Assembly: GCA_947179485.1 (NCBI GenBank)
Contig: OX359246.1
Coordinates: 60,491,632 to 60,555,631 of the forward strand
Direction of reading: 5' to 3'
Source: Allacma fusca
Lineage: Eukaryota; Arthropoda; Collembola; Symphypleona; Sminthuridae
Length of the DNA: 64,000 bases
In this document: positions 59,287 to 64,000 of the stretch, in pieces
How the letters are laid out: each line of letters opens with the position of its first letter
Numbering within the stretch: the first letter of the stretch is position 1
The notes under the pieces: model-generated
Seen by the model: the letters and a program-made list of their open reading frames with translations, nothing else
Databases searched by the model: none
What the model was told of the DNA's origin: nothing
Position numbers and translations under genes: made by a program

Positions 59287-60932
59287 GGTTTAGGTCTGAA
59301 ATGAAGATGGACTCCGACAGGCTGATCCGCAAAGTTCAAGTTTGTTAGTGACTCTTTGACAAAATTTAGACGAATGGAATTGACCTCTTCACCTTCCAGC
59401 GGTAGGCAGCACACTGGATTAAAGATGTGTTCCACTTCGTTATTATAATCGTGAATAAGTTTCGTCTCACGAAGCAGTGGAACACTTTGGTTTTCGTAGG
59501 TTTGATTTTGAATAAGATTAGGGGCTAGGACGAGGATTCGGTTTGCCAATCCTGGCAATGGCTTTGGCTCGGGTGGCTTCAGGTCTTAGTACTCAATCTC
59601 TTCTTGCTCCTCCACGAGTTCCTTCTTTGCCGGGAACTTGGAATAACTAGTAAATACAGTGTCCATGGGCAGTCCCAAGTATTCTTGTAGCAAATTAGGT
59701 AACCGGATTTCAACGTCAGGGGGAAGTTCTCCCATGCTTATTTCACCATTGCTGTAGGAGAATTGTATGGGAACCACGGGGGTTAGAAATGCCGGAAACG
59801 TGTCGTTCAGCTCATCGAGAACGTCATTCAATGTCATTGACTTTGGTTCCTTCATGGAGAGGAAGTACTCGTTCATAGTTCTAACTCGGAAGAAAAGCGT
59901 TTCGTTTTCTCCAAGTTTCTGGAATTCCTCCAGATTGACGACCTGTTCTGTTGAATATATTTGGTCAGAGTAAAACTTGTCCTGACTGAATCCGAGAATC
60001 TTGCATATCTTTGCTGGGAATATAAAATGATCTTGAGGTGAGTTTCGATTTGTGGTCAATAATATGGTACACTTGTTTTCCGAGTCCCACGCAAATCCCA
60101 CATCCATACCCTCGGGTTTAAAAATCTGCGCAAGTCTAAAAAAGAATATTTTGAAGTCTGTGTCCTCGTCACGGGATGATGTGAACAGCTCCGTGTTTTG
60201 CATTCGAACGCTTATGACATTGTTGAAATATTTTATTGTCGAAATGGTCATATTCAATTTTGTGCCGTTTGGAAGTGCCGCAATTTCGGAGTTGGTAATA
60301 ACCCTCTCTCCGGTCGATCGACCGTTCCGGAAAATTCGGTTCCCAAATCCCAGGAATTGGGCCATTTCGTTGGACATTATGAGCACGGAATTAGGTGGAA
60401 GCTGCGATATCTGCATAGTGTAAGTTCCTTTGTCCAGATCGGTGTACCGTAATAACAATATGGTATTCATTCGAATTCCTATAGAAGTATTGAATTTTGT
60501 GAGCAAATGTGGCAATGATTTAATTTCGGCGGTTTTAGTCATCTCGAATTTGTTCTCCGTGGGCGGAATGTACCCAGGAAATAATGGAGGGGATGGAACT
60601 ACTGCAACGTGTATGGGCAAAGATCTCCTTAACACTCGTTTACGCTGCCTAGTTGCGCGCATAGCTCGAGATTCCTTTTCTCGGCGCGCCTCAGCCAGTC
60701 CCGGCACCATCGCCTTGGAGGGTCTGTACCTCATACTCAGCAAACCAACTTCATACCTACCTCTAGGAAAGCTTAATGGAGACGAAAGCTGATTAAATAT
60801 GCTACTTTTATCTGACTGTCCAACATTTGAAATGTTGACGTAGTGGTCAACTTCTGGTTCGAAATTTATGAAGCGAGCGTTCCATCGTCGATGCATGTTG
60901 CAACGTAAATGAGAGTTTTTATGCGCGTGCAA
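59283..60932 (-). pseudogene. second virion structural protein (penton/minor-capsid type), with in-frame stop
   Basis: A 448-codon frame (60932-59586) is followed, in the same frame, by about 100 further open codons (59585-59283). A single TAA at 59586-59588 separates them. The distal part has the features expected of this family's C-terminus (PLLRETKLIHDYNNEVEH, then a beta-strand-rich end with VHLHF). The proximal part has the YEVGLLSMRY and MAQFLGFGNRIF motifs common to animal Polinton structural proteins. The first methionine is uncertain; codon 13 is an alternative. Interpretation: a nonsense change in a gene of about 550 codons, with readthrough or sequencing error as alternatives. Assignment as minor capsid rather than major capsid is by family pattern only. 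Confidence 0.6.
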
Positions 60933-61249
60933 GATGATATAAATGAAATATTCTATTTTACAATATGTACAAATTTTTTATTGATTTTATATATTCAAGA
61001 AAGCCTGAATAAGTACAGCGTAAGATTCTTATACACCTATTCTGCATTACATTGCTATATATGATGAGATAGAGAGACTGTGAAGTTGACAAACGTCAGC
61101 GTATGATTAATTATTTCCAAAGTGAAATTTACTCAGGATGAAAACCAGATGAGAATCAAAATAAACATGCCGAATGCAATAATTAGTGTACATAAAAAAA
61201 TTATCTGTGACTGGTAGTCATTTATTCAGTGGTTATTGTAATAACCGAA
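60933..61249. other. spacer between structural and membrane-protein genes
   Basis: About 320 bp, AT-rich. A perfect short palindrome GGTTATTGTAATAACC lies at about 61231-61246, next to the stop of the membrane-protein gene. Probably untranslated regions. Confidence 0.45.
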
Positions 61250-61822
61250 TTATTGAGGAAGTGGTGGTGGTGGTGGAATATCGTAGATACGTTCCTCACC
61301 CGCACCAGCTACGTTCTCAGCATTTTCCCGTCGTTGCGGTCTGTATTTGTTGATAATCTCCTGTGCTCGGTCCAGGTCTGCTTCGAAGGATCCCATGCTG
61401 TTGTAGGACTCCAGAGTGTGTAACCGGCGCATTGGTATACGTTCCGGTTCCTGGAATCTCATCCTCCGTCTCCTGCTTGAACAGAAAATGTATAGCAGCA
61501 AGCCAGCAACGGTCAGCAACAGCAATGCGGCCAGGTAAACTGCAACAGATTAAAATATAATTAGTATTTAAACCGACACATCAATTGAAAAACGCCAGTC
61601 AGTCCTGTCTCATCACTAATAACTACTGATTACCTGCCACGTAGATGAGTAGATTATCATGCATCCCCTCGTCTGGACAGTCGGCTACGTTGGAGAACAC
61701 CTCCACGATGTTAGCGTCCAGTTTGCTAGGGTTCTTGATGCAGCAGAACACTCCAGATTCGGTCTTCAGGTAGAGTTTCCCTCCGACTATGCACACCTTG
61801 CACCCCTCCGGATTAAAGCAGG
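61250..61822 (-). CDS. spliced single-pass membrane protein of Polinton (5' exon not resolved)
   Basis: Two exons join in phase: 61822-61634 and 61539-61250, separated by a 94-nt intron (GCAG|GTAATC, TGTTGCAG). The first begins after another acceptor (ATTTACAG), so at least one upstream exon exists that I could not fix. The first exon gives about 62 residues rich in cysteine (CFNPEGCKVC, FCCIKN, ADCPD), a likely extracellular or lumenal part. The second starts with a membrane helix (YLAALLLLTVAGLLLYIF), then SRRRRMRF and a cytoplasmic tail of about 75 residues that ends ERIYDIPPPPPLPQ. YDIP resembles SH2 ligands and PPPPPLP resembles SH3/WW/EVH1 ligands. It is too small for a viral fusogen as it stands. 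The family is not recognised. Confidence 0.6.
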
Positions 61823-62067
61823 CTGTAAATCAATAGAAAATATAAATTCACTCGTTTACACTTGGGAGCACTCAATCACAATGTAAAATATAAAACTGAA
61901 AGCAGACCTTTCTCGGGCTTCATTTTCGACTTTAATAATAGGGAAGTTTTCGATCCAGAAGTAGAAGATAAAATGATCAAAAATATTTCCTCTGCTCTCA
62001 AAGTCCGAGCATCCAAGTTTATTAATTCGCATGTTTATGCTTTAAATCGTCATTTGATACTTATATT

Positions 62068-62721
62068 TTGAACATGGGAGACATCTCCTTTCAAGTACCG
62101 ACGCCAGCAACGATGACTTTGCTGGGGAGTACGATGTCGGGCAAAACACATTTCGTGCTCGAAATGATAAGGAGACGGAGGGAGATATTTGACCCACCAT
62201 TAAATAGGGTGGTCTATGTCTTCTCTGAGTTCCAGCCAGAGTTCTATTCGTTACAGTCACACGACGATCAGGTTGTGTTTACAAATAAGCTGGACGAAAT
62301 TGAAGACCTCACATCCACAGAGTGTCTGTTAGTGATTGATGATCATCAGAATGAGATTCAGAAAGGTCGGTTTAACGATCTCGTAACCCAATACTTTCTG
62401 AAACATGCCCATCATAGGGGTATAACTGTGGTTCTAATATTACAGTCCGCATTTGCTCCTGGAATGCGGCAAATAAATTTGAACACACAGTGGACCTGTC
62501 TCTTTGATTTCGGGAGAGATAGGTCCGTAATTACGTCACTGGCTCGACAGATTTGTCCAGGAGAGTCAGCTTTCCTCATTGATGCCTATAAAAAGGCTGT
62601 GATGGGAAAGGAATGGGGTAAATTGATCATTGATCTACACCCCAAACATAAGAAATACAGGTACTGGTGTCGCTCTGAATTGTTCCCGACAACTACTTGT
62701 GAACTTTTCTCTCCAAAATGA
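62068..62721 (+). CDS. A32/FtsK-HerA-type DNA packaging ATPase (217 aa)
   Basis: The genome-packaging ATPase of Polintons and related viruses. Walker A is GSTMSGKT (residues 18-25). Walker B is CLLVIDD with Asp89/Asp90, followed by a His-Gln-Asn. The C-terminal part has the HHRGITVVLILQSAF motif characteristic of the family, where Q acts as sensor. Length is typical of Polinton ATPases (about 220-250). It is divergently arranged from the minus-strand membrane protein, about 245 bp away, so the spacer may hold a bidirectional promoter. Its stop overlaps the next ATG by four bases (ATGA). The frame is intact. Confidence 0.9.
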   Translation: MNMGDISFQVPTPATMTLLGSTMSGKTHFVLEMIRRRREIFDPPLNRVVYVFSEFQPEFYSLQSHDDQVVFTNKLDEIEDLTSTECLLVIDDHQNEIQKGRFNDLVTQYFLKHAHHRGITVVLILQSAFAPGMRQINLNTQWTCLFDFGRDRSVITSLARQICPGESAFLIDAYKKAVMGKEWGKLIIDLHPKHKKYRYWCRSELFPTTTCELFSPK

Positions 62722-63005
62722 AATGTAATAAGACTGTGTGTTTATTACAAGATATTTCATTTTTGAAAAAGTCGGCGGTGAAGAAGCGCGTATTAAATTG
62801 CTCCGATGCCGAATTCAAAAAACTACTAGAGTGCTTTGCAAATGTCGAAGCATTTGCAAACTGCAAGGTCCTTAGTAGAATCTGTCAGACCGATTTTAAT
62901 TATTCATTAAAAAGCAATCCTGTTTTGTTAAAACGGGTTGCTTGTACCATAATCCGGCAAATTATCGAGCTAGAATTAGCATTAATGCTGGTCTACTACG
63001 GCTAG
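62718..63005 (+). CDS. small conserved-type Polinton ORF (95 aa)
   Basis: Starts at the ATGA overlap with the ATPase and ends four bases before the next ATG. Residues 12-45 (FLKKSAVKKRVLNCSDAEFKKLLEC) resemble a small helical, basic protein found in many Polinton-like elements, though the usual sequence after it is not conserved. No known function. The tail LELALMLVYYG is hydrophobic. Confidence 0.5.
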   Translation: MKCNKTVCLLQDISFLKKSAVKKRVLNCSDAEFKKLLECFANVEAFANCKVLSRICQTDFNYSLKSNPVLLKRVACTIIRQIIELELALMLVYYG

Positions 63006-63008
63006 CTG

Positions 63009-63530
63009 ATGGCTCAAGTTTTAAAAGTTATTGACGCGAATTTGTATGACAAGCTGATGCCTCTGCTACGCATCAACAGAGACGACGAAGGGACAAAATT
63101 TGCAGATTCCCAAGATCCGACCGCATCCGACCCGAAAGATCCTGTCCCTGTAGAACGTCCATCCATCGCTGCAGAACCTGTATCTTCCGAAAAACAACAT
63201 CCTCCTACTCCGAAGAAACGAAAAAAGAGTCCTGTTTGTAAATGCCTATGTTGTTGGCAATATAGTGAAAACAACAATACATTATTTGAGCCAGACGTGA
63301 AAACGTTTGAGGATTTGGAAAATAACATAAATACAGAAGACAAGTCGGTAGCCAGGGAAATTGTAAAACCACTGGAACCGGCAGAGCAGTCCACAGTAAA
63401 TCCTAGGAAATCTGATAGGAAACTTAGAGAAAGAAAGCCGCGGCAGACGGGCAAGGGTCGTCGTAATCGTTCTCGTCTACCAAAAAAGACGAATGGATAC
63501 GGAAGAGCGGGCAAGAAACGCGTACGTTAA
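63009..63530 (+). CDS. unknown Polinton protein with basic C-terminus (173 aa)
   Basis: Not recognised. Order: a short hydrophobic/helical N-terminus (MAQVLKVIDANLYDKLMPLL), an acidic Pro/Ser-rich linker, a KKRKKS basic cluster with three cysteines (CKCLCC) near residue 78, an acidic stretch, and a strongly basic end (RKLRERKPRQTGKGRRNRSR) that looks like nuclear or DNA-binding sequence. Its last 13 codons overlap the start of the integrase in another frame. Possibly a minor virion or regulatory protein; inference only. Confidence 0.5.
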   Translation: MAQVLKVIDANLYDKLMPLLRINRDDEGTKFADSQDPTASDPKDPVPVERPSIAAEPVSSEKQHPPTPKKRKKSPVCKCLCCWQYSENNNTLFEPDVKTFEDLENNINTEDKSVAREIVKPLEPAEQSTVNPRKSDRKLRERKPRQTGKGRRNRSRLPKKTNGYGRAGKKRVR

Positions 63531-64000
63531 CCAACGACTGGCTGGATCGTTTTCTGGGTTATCCGGATTTTTGAAAAATAGACCGGAATTTGCTAGCAAA
63601 GATGCGGTCACAAAGACGTTACAAATGCTGGAAGCTTACTCACTTTACAAGCCTATTCGGAAGAGGTTTCCTCGCCGAAGAATAATGGTTAATTTCATGA
63701 ATGAAATATTTGCTGCCGATCTCAAGGATCTGCAAAATGTCTCATATCATAATAAAAGGTACAAGTATGTACTAGTGGTTGTTGACGCCTTGTCGAAAAA
63801 GGCATACTGTCGTATGCTAAAGGACAAGAGCGTGGATTCTGTAATCCCAGCATTTAAAAGCATTTTTACCGAAGCTGGGGCGCGGCCTGTTTACATATTC
63901 TCTGACAGGGGCACTGAGTTCACGAATACCCGTTTCAAGGAATTTCTGAAAAAGAATGGAGTTGAACTTTATCATGTATCATCCGTCGTTAAGGCCAGTC
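63493..64000 (+). CDS. retroviral-type integrase of Polinton (partial, cut at window end)
   Basis: The frame opens at ATG 63493 inside the end of the upstream ORF and is still open at 64000 (169 codons seen). The N-terminal part (LAGSFSGLSGFLKNRPEF, YKPIRKRFPRRR) is the typical Polinton integrase pre-domain. The catalytic core shows Asp76 (AADLKDL) and Asp138 (FSDRGTEF). The third acidic residue would fall just past the window. Integrase inserts the element into chromosomal DNA. Its presence beside the ATPase fits Polintons and excludes plain polintoviruses without integrase. Confidence 0.88.
   Translation, partial: MDTEERARNAYVNQRLAGSFSGLSGFLKNRPEFASKDAVTKTLQMLEAYSLYKPIRKRFPRRRIMVNFMNEIFAADLKDLQNVSYHNKRYKYVLVVVDALSKKAYCRMLKDKSVDSVIPAFKSIFTEAGARPVYIFSDRGTEFTNTRFKEFLKKNGVELYHVSSVVKAS

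Larger units (their letters stand above)
56705..64000. mobile_element. Polinton/Maverick virus-like element (partial, right side cut)
   Basis: A compact block of virus-type genes with no host genes between them. On the minus strand are protease, capsid-like protein, small basic protein, second virion-type protein and a membrane protein. On the plus strand are packaging ATPase, two small ORFs and a retroviral-type integrase. Protease, packaging ATPase, capsid proteins and integrase together define Polintons (Mavericks/adintovirus-like). The protein-primed DNA polymerase is not in the window and is expected to the right. The left limit is uncertain: I see no terminal inverted repeat because the partner end is missing. 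At least one structural gene carries a stop, so this copy may be an old insertion. Confidence 0.9.

Noticed and set aside
61231-61246. GGTTATTGTAATAACC palindrome as a terminator or operator
   Set aside because: A 16-bp palindrome alone in a eukaryotic AT-rich spacer is not enough evidence.
61861-62060. Minus-strand frame (ATG near 62030) as first exon of the Polinton membrane protein
   Set aside because: It is open for about 65 codons but no donor in the needed phase joins it to the next exon.

Overview
This is a nuclear genome window from an animal. It holds spliced genes with GT/AG introns, AT-rich intergenic DNA, a Ty3/Gypsy LTR retrotransposon, several hAT- and mariner-type short elements, satellites and a Polinton/Maverick-type virus-like element. 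The host genes (ELOVL fatty-acid elongase, membrane UDP-glycosyltransferases, group I PAK kinase) fit an arthropod; a crustacean such as a copepod is a guess, since no rRNA or mitochondrial marker is present.

Layout. 1-11.5 kb is a nest of mobile elements. A minus-strand DNA transposon carries a decayed transposase with the animal EnSpm/CACTA-like DUF4218-type signature, followed by a five-exon DUF4806 gene. An intact 4.9-kb Gypsy element (5667-10553; 361-bp LTRs that look identical; 5-bp target duplication GTATG) sits inside the transposase. A foldback MITE (2639-2996) truncates the DUF4806 gene. From 13 to 19.4 kb lie three ordinary spliced host genes: an ELOVL6-like elongase, a 271-aa secreted protein of unknown family, and a 138-aa four-helix membrane protein. 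19.4-26.9 kb has no gene I can support.

25.9-44.9 kb is a rearranged duplication cluster. A PAK kinase gene and a UGT gene (both minus) are followed by an inverted, decayed copy of the pair (UGT fragments, then PAK, both plus) and a further intact UGT copy (minus). UGT1 has a stop at codon 6, UGT2 is intact, and the third UGT copy is broken by a hAT element. The paralogous copies act as empty sites that prove several element insertions.

45.5-48.3 kb has a mariner/Tigger-like MITE and an element rich in GAGTAC motifs. 48.7-54.06 kb is a 42-bp tandem array of about 127 copies that stays open in several frames on both strands. 54.4-56.7 kb is a second satellite, with a unit of about 162 bp.

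56.9-64 kb is most of a Polinton/Maverick. Reading out on the minus strand are an adenain-type protease, a capsid-like protein whose gene I read as spliced, a small basic protein, a second virion-type protein with an in-frame stop, and a spliced single-pass membrane protein with a signalling-like tail. On the plus strand are an A32/FtsK-type packaging ATPase, two small overlapping ORFs and a retroviral-type integrase cut by the window end. The DNA polymerase and the terminal repeats would lie outside the window or in unresolved flanks. The most unusual observations are the spliced structural and membrane genes of the Polinton, and the multi-frame open 42-bp array beside it.
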